Shown: positions 13,386 through 21,496, counted from the stretch's first letter. The stretch is 64,000 nucleotides of DNA from Nesterenkonia marinintestina (GCF_025420485.1 NZ_JAOEFD010000010.1:1-64000); one strand, 5' to 3'. The notes: generated by a model not told the origin, from the sequence alone. Made by a program: numbers and translations.

Positions 13386-14693
13386 CTAAGAGGCCCGCCG
13401 GGGATCCGCCAGGCCGAGGTGGTCCCGCAGCGTCGCCCCCTCGTACTCGGTGCGCAGCCGGCCGCGCCGCCGCAGCTCCGGGACCACATGCTCCACGAAG
13501 TCCTCGATGCCGGCGGGCAGCGACGGCGGCATGAGGTTGAAGCCGTCGGCTCCGCCCTCATCCAGCCATCGCTCGATCTCATCGGCGATCGATTCCGGGG
13601 TGCCCACCATGGTGCAGTGACCTCCCCCGGCGGCGAGCCGACCCAGCAGCTGCCGCACCGTGGGGCGCTCGGTCTCGATGATCCGCAGGATCGTGGAGTA
13701 GCGCCCCTGCGGGCCGGTGAACTCCCCCAGGGGAGGAAGCTCGGGCACCGGGGCGTCGAGCTCCCACCCCGAGGTGTCCTGCCCGACGAACACGCTGAGC
13801 TGGCGCAGCGAGGCCTCCGCCGGCAGCAGCTCGTCCAGCGCCGCCTGCTTGGACCGCGCCTCCTCCATCGTGGAGCCGACGTAGGTCACCAGCCCGGGCA
13901 TGATCGCCACCGCATCCGGGTCCCGCCCCGCCTCCGCGACACGGGACCGCACGTCCGAGCGGTACTCCTGCGCCGCGGCGAGGTCGTAGGCCACCGCATA
14001 GATGCCCTCCGCGTACCGGGCGGCCAGATCGCGGCCCTGCTCCGAGGCGCCGGCCTGGAACAGCGCCGGCTCACCCTGCGGCGGGCTCGGCACGTTCAGC
14101 GGACCGGCCACCCGGAAGTGCTCGCCCTCGTGGTCGATCCCGCGGACCGTCTCGGGGTCCGCGTAGGAGCCGTCGCGGTCGGCCAGGATCGACGACGCCG
14201 GCCAGCTGCCCCACAGCGCCCGCACCGCATCGATGAACTCGGCCGCCCGCGCGTACCGCTCGGCGTGGGCCGGCAGCGCCTCCATCCCGTGGTTCTGCGC
14301 CTCGGCGTCGAACATCGAGGTCACCACGTTGAACCCGACCCGGCCGCCGGAGATGTGGTCCAGCGACCCGAGCATCCGGGCGGCGTGGTACGGAGTCCAG
14401 AAGCTGGCCGAGACGGTGGTGACCAGCCCGATCCGCTCCGTGGCCCGGGCCGCCGCACTCAATGTGGTGATCGGTTCCAGGAACCACAGCGGACCGTCCT
14501 GCATGGCCGAGGCGGTGACCGACTGCCCGTCGGCGAGGAACATCGCGTCCAGCGTGCCCCGCTCGGCGATCTGCGCCAGCTCCTCCCAGTAGGCGACGTC
14601 GCCGAGGTCCTCGACCCGGGAGTCCGCCGCACGCCAGGCCGCCTTATGGTGGCCGACGCCGAAGGCGAAGAGGTTCAGCCGGACCGGCTTCAT
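13386..14693 (-). CDS. FMN-dependent luciferase-like monooxygenase (NtaA/SnaA/DszA type), TPP-riboswitch operon
   Basis: 435 residues from the ATG at 14691-14693, which overlaps the SDR stop as ATGA; the longer ORF to 14750 is antisense-like leader. The start KPVRLNLFAFGVGHH, the ERGTLDAMFLADG segment, HISGGRVGFNVVTS (about 125-138) and LFQAGASEQGRDLAARYAEGIY (about 220-240) are hallmarks of the NtaA/DszA class, which uses FMNH2 from a separate reductase to oxidise C-S or C-N bonds. No flavin reductase lies beside it. It is transcribed with the SDR gene behind a TPP aptamer, so it should be repressed when thiamine pyrophosphate is plentiful. A role in salvage or breakdown of thiamine-related molecules is inference only. 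Confidence 0.85.
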   Translation of the reverse strand: MKPVRLNLFAFGVGHHKAAWRAADSRVEDLGDVAYWEELAQIAERGTLDAMFLADGQSVTASAMQDGPLWFLEPITTLSAAARATERIGLVTTVSASFWTPYHAARMLGSLDHISGGRVGFNVVTSMFDAEAQNHGMEALPAHAERYARAAEFIDAVRALWGSWPASSILADRDGSYADPETVRGIDHEGEHFRVAGPLNVPSPPQGEPALFQAGASEQGRDLAARYAEGIYAVAYDLAAAQEYRSDVRSRVAEAGRDPDAVAIMPGLVTYVGSTMEEARSKQAALDELLPAEASLRQLSVFVGQDTSGWELDAPVPELPPLGEFTGPQGRYSTILRIIETERPTVRQLLGRLAAGGGHCTMVGTPESIADEIERWLDEGGADGFNLMPPSLPAGIEDFVEHVVPELRRRGRLRTEYEGATLRDHLGLADPRRAS

Positions 14694-15481
14694 CCCTTCA
14701 CCAGGCCGCCGTCGACGATGAGGTTCTGACCGGTCACCCCGCGCGACCACGGGTGGGCGAAGAACAGCACCGCGTCGGCCAGCTGCTCGGGCGTGGTGAC
14801 CGTGCGCAGCGGGGTGGCCCCGGCGATGCCGTCGAAGACCTCCTCCGGGGTCGCGGCGGAGGCGTCGGTGGTGCGCAGCAGACCGCCGGAGACCATGTTC
14901 ACCGTGATGCCCTCGGGGCCGAGGTCGTCGGCGAAGGTGCGGGTCAGCGAGAGCAGGGCCGCCTTGGTGGCGGTGTAGTCGTGGTACGGGACGACGGGGT
15001 GCTGGAACAGATTCGTCCCGATGTTGATGACCCGGCCGAATCCGGCCTCCCGCATCCCGGGCAGCGCGGCCTGGATGACCTGCACCGGCGCCTCGACCGA
15101 CCCGGCGAACTGGGCGGTGAGGTCCGCGGAGCTCAGCTCGTCGGCCTTCGGACGCGCGTCGCCGTTGAACACGAAGTCGACCAGCGCGTTGTTGACCACG
15201 GTGGTGGGGGCGGCGCCGAAGTGTTCGCGGGCGGCGTCGACCAGCCCACGGACCTGCTCGGCATCACGCACGTCGGCGGCGACGGCGAACGCCCGCTCCG
15301 GGAACTCCTCGACCAGCGCCTGCGCGGCCTCCTCCGAGGAGCGGTAGTTGATCACCACCCGCGCTCCGGCGTCCAGGAACGCCCGGGAGATCGCGGCTCC
15401 CAGGCCCCGTGCGCCTCCGGTGACCAGGACGATCTGGTCGGCGAGCGCGGTCTGCTCAGCTGATGCGGTGGGAGTGGTCAT
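14690..15481 (-). CDS. Short-chain dehydrogenase/reductase, first gene after a TPP riboswitch
   Basis: 263 residues from the ATG at 15479-15481. The Rossmann motif TGGARGLG lies near residue 21, an AADVRD acidic turn near 72, NNAL near 100, and the catalytic YTATK near 170. The position usually held by catalytic Ser (about 12 residues before Tyr, in INIGTNLFQ) appears to be Thr or absent. The C-terminus ends TGQNLIVDGG, the normal SDR close. It is NAD(P)-dependent by family; substrate unknown. The THI-box lies about 60 nt upstream and the flavin monooxygenase follows with a 4-bp overlap, so the two probably act in one pathway. Confidence 0.85.
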   Translation of the reverse strand: MTTPTASAEQTALADQIVLVTGGARGLGAAISRAFLDAGARVVINYRSSEEAAQALVEEFPERAFAVAADVRDAEQVRGLVDAAREHFGAAPTTVVNNALVDFVFNGDARPKADELSSADLTAQFAGSVEAPVQVIQAALPGMREAGFGRVINIGTNLFQHPVVPYHDYTATKAALLSLTRTFADDLGPEGITVNMVSGGLLRTTDASAATPEEVFDGIAGATPLRTVTTPEQLADAVLFFAHPWSRGVTGQNLIVDGGLVKG

Positions 15482-15539
15482 GGCCTGCCTCTCATCTCGA
15501 GGCGAAGGCGAACGACGGTGCGACTGTGCGCAGAGACCG

Positions 15540-15627
15540 GACATTCCCTTCGCCAGTGCTAACTGGATCAGGTTCGACGGGTGTCATCTCAGCCGCGGCC
15601 GGTCATCGGCCCGCAGCACCCCGTGTC
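15540..15627 (-). promoter_or_regulatory. TPP riboswitch (THI element) upstream of SDR-monooxygenase operon
   Basis: On the minus strand: P1 arm GACA, ACGGGGTGC, the conserved GGCTGAGATGACACCC, then GAACCTGATCCAGTTAGCA, then CTGGCGAAGGGAATGTC closing P1. All conserved pyrimidine- and pyrophosphate-binding segments of the THI-box are present in order. The leader between aptamer and ATG (about 58 nt) would hold the expression platform; I see no clear T-rich terminator, so translational control is more likely. Confidence 0.92.
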
Positions 15628-15661
15628 ACTGCCACCATCACACCACAGGAGGAGAGATGCG

Positions 15662-16144
15662 TCACGTCCGACGGACGCCCGCGGCGAGGAGCGCGGCGTC
15701 GAGGATCGGTGCGATGCGCGGCTGCATCCGCGATTCCCCGGCGCCCACGGAGTTCAGTCCTCCGGATCGGGAGCCGTCGGCGACGGTGGGCCGTCCCACC
15801 CACACCGTGTGGGCGAGCTCCAGCTGGGAGGCGTGCGGGTCGCGCGCCGCCGCCTCCTGCGCGTCCACGATCTCCCGGGCCTGCGCCTCGGTGAACTCCG
15901 GGCTCTTCGCGGCACCGAGGCCGCCGAGCATCCACTTCCCCCAGGGGCCGTGGAGCTCGTTGAGCCTGAGCACCTTCGAGACCTTGGTGCTCAGCTGGTG
16001 GGCCGGCATGTCCGCCAGCACACGGTCGGCGGTCACGAGCACCACGCGCCCCGGAGCGACGGTCACCACCACCGGAGTGCTGTGCTGGGTCATGACCTTC
16101 TCGAAGAGGTACATACCGATCTTCATCGGCGCGGGGGCGTTCAC
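15662..16144 (-). CDS. Conserved-looking protein of unknown function, coupled to the nitrilase-like gene
   Basis: 160 residues if it starts at the GTG 16142-16144, which overlaps the nitrilase stop as GTGA; an ATG at 16126 is the alternative. I do not recognise the family. The N-terminal half contains KIGMYLFEKVMTQHSTPVVVTVAPGRVVLVTADRVL, a beta-rich pattern, and ends with a hydrophilic segment and a short C-terminal helix (LDAALLAAGVRR). It has no signal or membrane helix. The coupling suggests a partner or pathway mate of the nitrilase. It sits between that gene and the TPP riboswitch of the downstream operon. Confidence 0.65.
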   Translation of the reverse strand: MNAPAPMKIGMYLFEKVMTQHSTPVVVTVAPGRVVLVTADRVLADMPAHQLSTKVSKVLRLNELHGPWGKWMLGGLGAAKSPEFTEAQAREIVDAQEAAARDPHASQLELAHTVWVGRPTVADGSRSGGLNSVGAGESRMQPRIAPILDAALLAAGVRRT

Positions 16145-16965
16145 AGCTGTCGCGCGTTCTCCAGGACCGGGACGTTGCGCCGGGCGGTCTCCACCGCATC
16201 GAGGTCGAGGTCGACGACGAGCAGCTCGGGCTCCTCTCCGGCCTCGGCGAGCACCCTGCCCATGGGAGAGACGATCGCCGAGTGGCCGACCCCGGTGGGG
16301 GCTCCGTCCACGGCGGGCGCGTAGGCGGCGGCCGGGTTCCCCTGCCCGCAGGCGACGATGTACTGCGTCGAGTCCAGCGCGCGGGCGCGGGTCAGCAGCC
16401 GCCACTGGTCGACCTTCCCGGGACCCGCGCCCCAGGAGGCGGGCAGCACGGTCACATGGGTCCCGGCGCGGGCGTGGGCGGTGAACAGCGCGGGGAAGCG
16501 CACGTCGTAGCAGGTGGCCAGGCCGATGCGGACACCGTCGACGTCGACCCGCACCAGTCCCTCGCCCGGGGCGACGGTGTCGGACTCCAGGAACCCGAAG
16601 GCGTCGTAGAGGTGGATCTTGTCGTAGGAGGCGTCGATCCGGTTCCCCGCCGAGTCGGTGCCCACGGCCAGCAGCGTGTTGGTGACCCGCTCCCGGCCGT
16701 CGTCGTTCGGGGAGGCGGGGGTGAACATGCCCAGCACCACGACGACGCCGGCGTCGTAGGCGATCTGCCGCACCTGGTCGGCCCAGGGCCCGTCGACGGG
16801 TTCGGCGATCGAGGTCAGGTTGTGTCCGAACTGCCGCTGGGTGGCCTCGGGGAACACCACGACCTGCGCGCCGGCGTCGGCGGCGTGCCGAGTCCACTCG
16901 CGCACGAGCTCGAGGTTGGTCCGGGTGTCCTCACCGGTGACGATCTGTGCTGCCGCGATTCGCAT
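16141..16965 (-). CDS. Carbon-nitrogen hydrolase (nitrilase superfamily amidase)
   Basis: 274 residues from the ATG at 16963-16965 (TAGGCT lies 7 nt upstream). The Glu-Lys-Cys triad is visible: VVFPEATQRQF near residue 42, YDKIHLYDAFG near 115, and LATCYDVRFP near 150. The length and the motif IHLYDAFGF match branch 10 amidases related to omega-amidase and Nit1. Such enzymes hydrolyse small amides, including deaminated glutathione (Nit1) and alpha-ketoglutaramate. The substrate here cannot be settled. It is followed by the coupled unknown gene at 15662-16144. Confidence 0.87.
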   Translation of the reverse strand: MRIAAAQIVTGEDTRTNLELVREWTRHAADAGAQVVVFPEATQRQFGHNLTSIAEPVDGPWADQVRQIAYDAGVVVVLGMFTPASPNDDGRERVTNTLLAVGTDSAGNRIDASYDKIHLYDAFGFLESDTVAPGEGLVRVDVDGVRIGLATCYDVRFPALFTAHARAGTHVTVLPASWGAGPGKVDQWRLLTRARALDSTQYIVACGQGNPAAAYAPAVDGAPTGVGHSAIVSPMGRVLAEAGEEPELLVVDLDLDAVETARRNVPVLENARQL

Positions 16966-17032
16966 GCCCCTCAGCCTACGCCGCACCGCCGCCGGTCAGT
17001 ACCTCTGCGCCTCTGCCCCTCCCCTCACTGCG

Positions 17033-17100
17033 TGCGTCTACCCCGAATGCACATGTCCCCCGTGGATTCGCGGAGGACATGTGCATCTGGGGTAGACGCA
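17033..17100. repeat. Palindromic intergenic element, copy 1
   Basis: TGCGTCTACCCC at the left pairs with GGGGTAGACGCA at the right, and ATGCACATGTCC with GGACATGTGCAT; the centre is mismatched. It shares arms with the perfect palindrome at 21282-21347. It lies between the nitrilase-like gene and the ECF gene, 30 bp past the stop of the leftward EcfAAT gene, so it may serve as that operon's terminator. Confidence 0.75.
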
Positions 17101-17130
17101 CGGGGCGGGTGGTGGGGTTCGAGGACGGGG

Positions 17131-19524
17131 TCACCAGGCGGAGGTGTAGGTGCCGGCGAGGACCGCGGCGGCCAGAGCGGCGGCCGCGACGACGACGCCG
17201 CCGAGCACCACGAGCACATCGGCGCCCGTCCACACCGACGGGCGGGCCCAGCTGCGCGGCCCCGCACCGAATCCGCGGGACTCCATGGTCACCGCCAGCC
17301 GGGTCGCGGTGCGGATCGCCGAGACCAGCAGCCCGAAGGACTGGGACCCGAACGCCCGCAGCCGCGCGGCGATCCCACGGTCGGCGGTGATCCCCCGGGC
17401 GCGCCGGGCGTGGCCGATGGTCGTCCAGCGCTGGGCGAGCAGGCCCAGCAGCCGCATCCCCGCGAGCGCACCGAGTACGAACCGGGCGGGCAGCCGCAGA
17501 TCCTGGGCCAACGAATCGGCCAGATCGGTGGGGTCGGTCGTGGAGAACACCAGCACTGCCGGCAGCACGATCGCGAACGCACGCACCCCCAGCGCGACGC
17601 CCAGCTCCAGGGACCCCTCGCTGACCTGTGCGTACCCCAGGTCCAGCAGCACCGCCCCGGAGTCCTCGCCGGCCAGCGCGGTCGACCACACCATGAGCAC
17701 CCCGCCCACGGCGAAGGGCCACACCCGCAGCAGGAACTGCCCGACCCGGATCCCGGCCACCGGCAGCAGCGCGAACGAGGCCGCGACGACGACGGCCGAA
17801 CTCACCCAGTCCATCGTCGAGACCAGGGCCGCGGTGACCAGCAGCACCGCGGCCAGCTTCCCCACCGGGTTCCGCCGGCCCAGCCAGGCCGCCGACCGCA
17901 CCCCGGAGAGCATGGGGGCGGAGCGGGGAGCGTCGTCGTTCCCGGGACGCGCCCCGTCGCGCGGGCCCACGTCGAACTCCTCGCCGTCGAGCGCACGGAG
18001 GAAGGCGTCCTCATGGGTCACCGCCACCACCGTGCCGCCCCGATCCAGGTGTTCGCGCAGCAGGATCGCCAGCTCGGCGAAGGTGTGTGCGTCCTGCCCG
18101 AAGGTGGGCTCGTCGAGCATCAGGATCTCCGGCGCGCAGATCAGCGCGGTCCCGACGGAGAGCCGCCGCTTCTCCCCGCCGGAGAGGGTGAACGGGTTCT
18201 GCTCGGCGAGATGGTCCAGACGCAGCCGACGCAGCATCTCCTCGACCCGCTGATCGGCGTCCGGCCCGTCGGTGCCTGATGCGTCGGCGTCGTGCGCATC
18301 GGCCTCTGACGCCTCGGCCCGGCGGAGTCCCAGCGCCAGCTCCTCCCGCACGGTGCCGCGGACGAACTGGTGCTCGGGCTCCTGGAACACGGTGCCGATC
18401 CGGGTGATCAGCTCCGTCGACCCCCACCGGTGCGGAGAGTCGGCCAGCTCCGCCCCGTGCTCCCGCTTCATCGCCTCCGAGGCGCGCAGGGTGCCGCCGT
18501 GCACGGGGATCAGGCCGACCAGGCTGAGCAGCAGGGTCGACTTCCCGGCCCCGTTGCGCCCGACGATCCCGAGGGCCTGCCCGCGGTGCAGTGCGACGTC
18601 GACGTCCTCGAGCACCGGGGTCGGCGGCGGGGTGCGGCGCCAGCTGCGCCGCGGCGGGGTCCGTGAGACCGCAAGCCCCTCACCGGTGAGCAGCGGACCG
18701 CCGGTCACCGTCCGCCGCCAGGTCGGCAGTGCGGCGGCCGGGTCGTGCCCGGGGACCCAGAGCCCCAGCTCGACGAGCTCGGCCCGCAGGTCGGCGTCCT
18801 CCCGCAGCGCGGAGGCGGGGACGCGGCGACGCACACCTCCCCCGGAGTCGAGGACGACCAGCGTGTCCACGTGGTCGATCCACGGCTCGAGCCGGTGCTC
18901 CACGACCACCAGTGTGGCGCCGGTGGAGGCGGCGACGTCGACGACGGCGTCACGGATCTGCGCCACCCCGTCCGGGTCGAGGTGGGCGGTGACCTCGTCG
19001 AGCAGCAGCATCCCGGGGCGCATCGCCAGGATCCCGGCGAGCGCGAGGCGCTGCTTCTGTCCCCCGGAGAGCTGCGCGGTCGGGTGGTCGAGCCCGGTGT
19101 CCAGCCCGACCAGCGCCATGGCCTCCCGCACCCGTGCCCAGATCTCCTCCCGCGGCACGGCGAGGTTCTCGGCGGCGAAGGCGACGTCGTCGCCGATCCG
19201 GGACAGCACCACCTGGGCCTCCGGGTCCTGCTGGACCAGCCCCACCCGCCCACGGGCGTCCTCGGGACTCATACCGTCGACGAGCAGCGACCCGGAGGAC
19301 ACCGCCTCGTCGGCGTGGAGCACCCCGGCGGCGGCATGCAGGAACGTGGACTTCCCGGCTCCGGAGGCCCCGGCGATCAGCACCCGCTCCCCGGCGGCGA
19401 TGCGCAGATCGAGCCCGGCCACTGCGGGGGCGTCCCGTTCCGCGTGCCGGTAGGTCCACCCGGTCGCGCGGAGTTCGGCGCCCCGGGTCGTCGTGCCCAC
19501 GGTGTCGTCCAGGCCCGCGCTCAT
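17131..19524 (-). CDS. Fused ECF transporter energising protein (EcfA-EcfA'-EcfT; YkoD-YkoC fusion)
   Basis: 797 residues from the ATG at 19522-19524, overlapping the ykoE stop as ATGA. It has two ABC ATPase domains and a membrane domain in one chain. The first ATPase (about 15-240) has GASGAGKST, LSGGQKQRLA and MLLLDEVTAHLD. The second (about 270-515) has GRNGAGKSTLL, LSGGEKRRLS and ILMLDEPTFGQD. The C-terminal EcfT-like part (about 545-797) has about six helices and an AR-RG coupling motif (GHARRARGI). In Bacillus YkoD and YkoC are separate. With YkoE it should import thiamine or its hydroxymethylpyrimidine precursor at the expense of ATP. The operon is under the second TPP riboswitch. Confidence 0.9.
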   Translation of the reverse strand: MSAGLDDTVGTTTRGAELRATGWTYRHAERDAPAVAGLDLRIAAGERVLIAGASGAGKSTFLHAAAGVLHADEAVSSGSLLVDGMSPEDARGRVGLVQQDPEAQVVLSRIGDDVAFAAENLAVPREEIWARVREAMALVGLDTGLDHPTAQLSGGQKQRLALAGILAMRPGMLLLDEVTAHLDPDGVAQIRDAVVDVAASTGATLVVVEHRLEPWIDHVDTLVVLDSGGGVRRRVPASALREDADLRAELVELGLWVPGHDPAAALPTWRRTVTGGPLLTGEGLAVSRTPPRRSWRRTPPPTPVLEDVDVALHRGQALGIVGRNGAGKSTLLLSLVGLIPVHGGTLRASEAMKREHGAELADSPHRWGSTELITRIGTVFQEPEHQFVRGTVREELALGLRRAEASEADAHDADASGTDGPDADQRVEEMLRRLRLDHLAEQNPFTLSGGEKRRLSVGTALICAPEILMLDEPTFGQDAHTFAELAILLREHLDRGGTVVAVTHEDAFLRALDGEEFDVGPRDGARPGNDDAPRSAPMLSGVRSAAWLGRRNPVGKLAAVLLVTAALVSTMDWVSSAVVVAASFALLPVAGIRVGQFLLRVWPFAVGGVLMVWSTALAGEDSGAVLLDLGYAQVSEGSLELGVALGVRAFAIVLPAVLVFSTTDPTDLADSLAQDLRLPARFVLGALAGMRLLGLLAQRWTTIGHARRARGITADRGIAARLRAFGSQSFGLLVSAIRTATRLAVTMESRGFGAGPRSWARPSVWTGADVLVVLGGVVVAAAALAAAVLAGTYTSAW

Positions 19525-20195
19525 CGTCGCCGCGCTCCGAGCAGGGTGGCCGGCTCGCGGTGGGCGTGCCGGGAGGCCAGGGGGCCCAGCACCGAGGTCC
19601 TGGCCAGCCCGCGGACCGCCCACCAGGTCAGCAGGCCGGCGATGATCGCTCCGGAGAGGGTGAAGCAGCCGATGTGCACGAAGGTCTCGAACGGCGCGAA
19701 GGCGTACATGGGGATGACCCAGTGGTAGACCGCCCCGCCGAAGAACCCGGACAGCGCACCGGCGAGCATGGCGACGTCGACGGTGTGGCGCCGGTAGAGG
19801 AACAGCAGGAAGATCAGCTCGGCGCCGAGGCCCTGGACGAACCCGGAGGACAGCACGGTGAGCCCGAACTGGGAGCCCAGCAGGGCGGAGACGACGGCGG
19901 CGACCATCTCGCAGTACAGGGCCGCGCCGGGGCGGCGGATGATCAGTGCGCCGAGCACGGCGGGGAAGAGCCACATGCCGTGCACCAGGGTGGTGGCCGG
20001 CGGGTAGGCGACGAAGAGGTTCGAGACCAGGTGGTAGCTGAGGTTCCAGCCCCAGAAGATGACCCCGCAGGCCACGGCGAGGGTGGAGGCGACGACGATG
20101 TCGGAGACCGACCACCGCAGCCGTCGGGGGGACGTCTGGGGAGACGTCTGGAGGGACGCGTGAGGCGATGTCGTCCGGTGTGCGTCGGTGCTCAT
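19521..20195 (-). CDS. ykoE: YkoE-type substrate-binding subunit of a thiamine/HMP ECF transporter
   Basis: 224 residues, ATG at 20193-20195 behind CAGGAG. A 25-residue Thr/Ser-rich cytoplasmic start is followed by about six membrane helices, including DIVVASTLAVACGVIFWGWNL and GFVQGLGAELIFLLFLYRR, as in YkoE. The motif E-V-ALLGSQFGL and the Gly-rich GALSGFFGGAVYHW segment fit the family. It is the integral S component that binds the vitamin; the fused EcfAAT chain encoded next provides energy and coupling. The TPP aptamer about 100 nt upstream confirms thiamine or a precursor as the transported compound. Confidence 0.9.
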   Translation of the reverse strand: MSTDAHRTTSPHASLQTSPQTSPRRLRWSVSDIVVASTLAVACGVIFWGWNLSYHLVSNLFVAYPPATTLVHGMWLFPAVLGALIIRRPGAALYCEMVAAVVSALLGSQFGLTVLSSGFVQGLGAELIFLLFLYRRHTVDVAMLAGALSGFFGGAVYHWVIPMYAFAPFETFVHIGCFTLSGAIIAGLLTWWAVRGLARTSVLGPLASRHAHREPATLLGARRR

Positions 20196-20296
20196 GGTGC
20201 TCCTGTCGACGTGCGGCGAGCACGCAGGAGCACGAAGTCGACGAGTGCGCGCGAGCAGTGTGCCTGCGTCGCACCTCGTCGTCCGTGGAGACTGCT

Positions 20297-20383
20297 CGAC
20301 TTCCTGCGCAGGTCCTAACCTGATCAGGTTCGAGGGTCAGGGCCGTCTGGGCCCACTCTCAGCGCGTCCGCGCTCCCCTGTCG
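20297..20383 (-). promoter_or_regulatory. TPP riboswitch (THI element) upstream of ykoE operon
   Basis: On the minus strand: CGACAGGGGAGC, GCGCTGAGAGTGGGCC, ACCCTCGAACCTGATCAGG, TTAGGACCTGCGCAGGAAGTCG, with a 5'-CGAC/GTCG closing stem. The CUGAGA and GAACCUGAU signatures are intact. It should lower ykoE-ecfAAT expression when TPP is abundant. Confidence 0.94.
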
Positions 20384-20438
20384 TGTCTCGGGATGACGTG
20401 CACCACCGTAGCGCATGAGCGGGCCCTCGGCCCGCGGG

Positions 20439-21182
20439 TCAGAGGCCGAACGCCCCCGAGGCCGCGCTGAGGATGCGCTCCCACTGCTGGGCCGAGGGGT
20501 GATGGCCCATCCCCTCGATCTCGAGGTGCTCCGCCTGCGGGACCGCCTCTGCGAGCCGCCTCCCCTGGTCGGGCGGAGCCATCGAATCGTCCGTCCCCGT
20601 CACGACCAGCATCGGGTGCACCAGGCGCTCGGCATGGGTCAGCGGGGACGAGTCCCGCCACTGACGGGGCTGCAGCGTGGCGTCGAAGTACCGTCGCACA
20701 CCTCCGAAGGCGGTGTCACGGTAGAACGAGGGGAGGTGGCTGGGGGCGCTGACCACCAGCAGCCCGGCGAGCTCGTCCCGCCGCTGGTCTGCGGCGGTCA
20801 GACTCGCCATGAGCCCGCCCATCGAGAAGCCCAGCAGCACGACGGAGGAGACCCGCGGTTCGCGTCTGATCCAGGCCAGGACCCGTCCGAGGTCCTTCGA
20901 GGCGCTGAGCCCGTAGTCGTCGACCCCCGTCGAGCCGCGCCACCCGCGCATCGAGACGGTCACCGCATGCCAGGAGCGCGCACGGATCTGAGCGGCGACC
21001 GGCGCCATGGTCGAGGCGTCCTCACCCCACCCGTGCAGCACCAGGAACGCCGGAGCGACGCCGTCGTCCCACCACGCGTATCCGCCGAGCTCGACGTCGT
21101 CGAACTCGAGCCGGACCGACTGTGCTCCCTCGATCTCGGGGAGCGCGCTCACCTCACCCATCGGGCCCTCCACGATCCGCAT
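20439..21182 (-). CDS. Alpha/beta-hydrolase (serine aminopeptidase/esterase-like)
   Basis: 247 residues from the ATG at 21180-21182; the ORF extends to 21302 but that part runs into a palindromic element. The oxyanion loop is FLVLHGWGED near residue 52, the nucleophile GFSMGG near 125, the acid TGTDDSMAP near 200, and the catalytic His in GMGHHPS near 230. This order is the Hydrolase_4/acylaminoacyl type. The substrate is unknown. GGGAGGA lies 14 nt before this ATG, a wide spacing, so an in-frame ATG at 21161 (MGEVSAL) remains possible. No operon partner. Confidence 0.82.
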   Translation of the reverse strand: MRIVEGPMGEVSALPEIEGAQSVRLEFDDVELGGYAWWDDGVAPAFLVLHGWGEDASTMAPVAAQIRARSWHAVTVSMRGWRGSTGVDDYGLSASKDLGRVLAWIRREPRVSSVVLLGFSMGGLMASLTAADQRRDELAGLLVVSAPSHLPSFYRDTAFGGVRRYFDATLQPRQWRDSSPLTHAERLVHPMLVVTGTDDSMAPPDQGRRLAEAVPQAEHLEIEGMGHHPSAQQWERILSAASGAFGL

Positions 21183-21281
21183 GTCATAGGAGCGATCCTC
21201 CCACCGCCGCGCCGCATCGTGAAGCCCGCTTCCTGGGACGAGCCCGCGGGGACCCCGCCTCATCCGTGCCCCCCAACCCAG

Positions 21282-21347
21282 GCGTCTACCCCGAATGCAC
21301 ACGTCCCCCGTAGAGGTACGGGGGACGTGTGCATTCGGGGTAGACGC
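21282..21347. repeat. Perfect 31-bp palindrome, copy 2 of intergenic element
   Basis: Arms 21282-21312 and 21317-21347 are perfectly complementary around a 4-nt loop (GAGG). The arm begins GCGTCTACCCCGAATGCACA. The same element, degenerate at its centre, is at 17033-17100. The location between divergent genes argues against a terminator and for a REP-type or mobile hairpin. Confidence 0.88.
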
Positions 21348-21496
21348 GAGAGGTGGTGAGCCGGGGCGGGACGGGGCGGGGCCGGGTGGGAGGGGGCGGG
21401 GCCGGGTGGGAGGGTGAGTGGGGCGGGAGCGTGAGCGGTGGGCCGGGGCCGGGCCGGAAAGGGCCAGGTGAGGTGGGGGCTCCCGGCTCGCTGGGC

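Noticed and set aside
15662-16897. A 411-codon protein spanning the nitrilase-like gene region
   Set aside because: Upstream of 16144 the frame is Arg-rich and antagonistic to the nitrilase frame with its complete Glu-Lys-Cys triad; only the part from 16144 downward is retained.
19525-20274. Upstream in-frame extension of the fused EcfAAT gene
   Set aside because: It reads the ykoE gene in another frame; the ATG overlapping the ykoE stop is the natural start.
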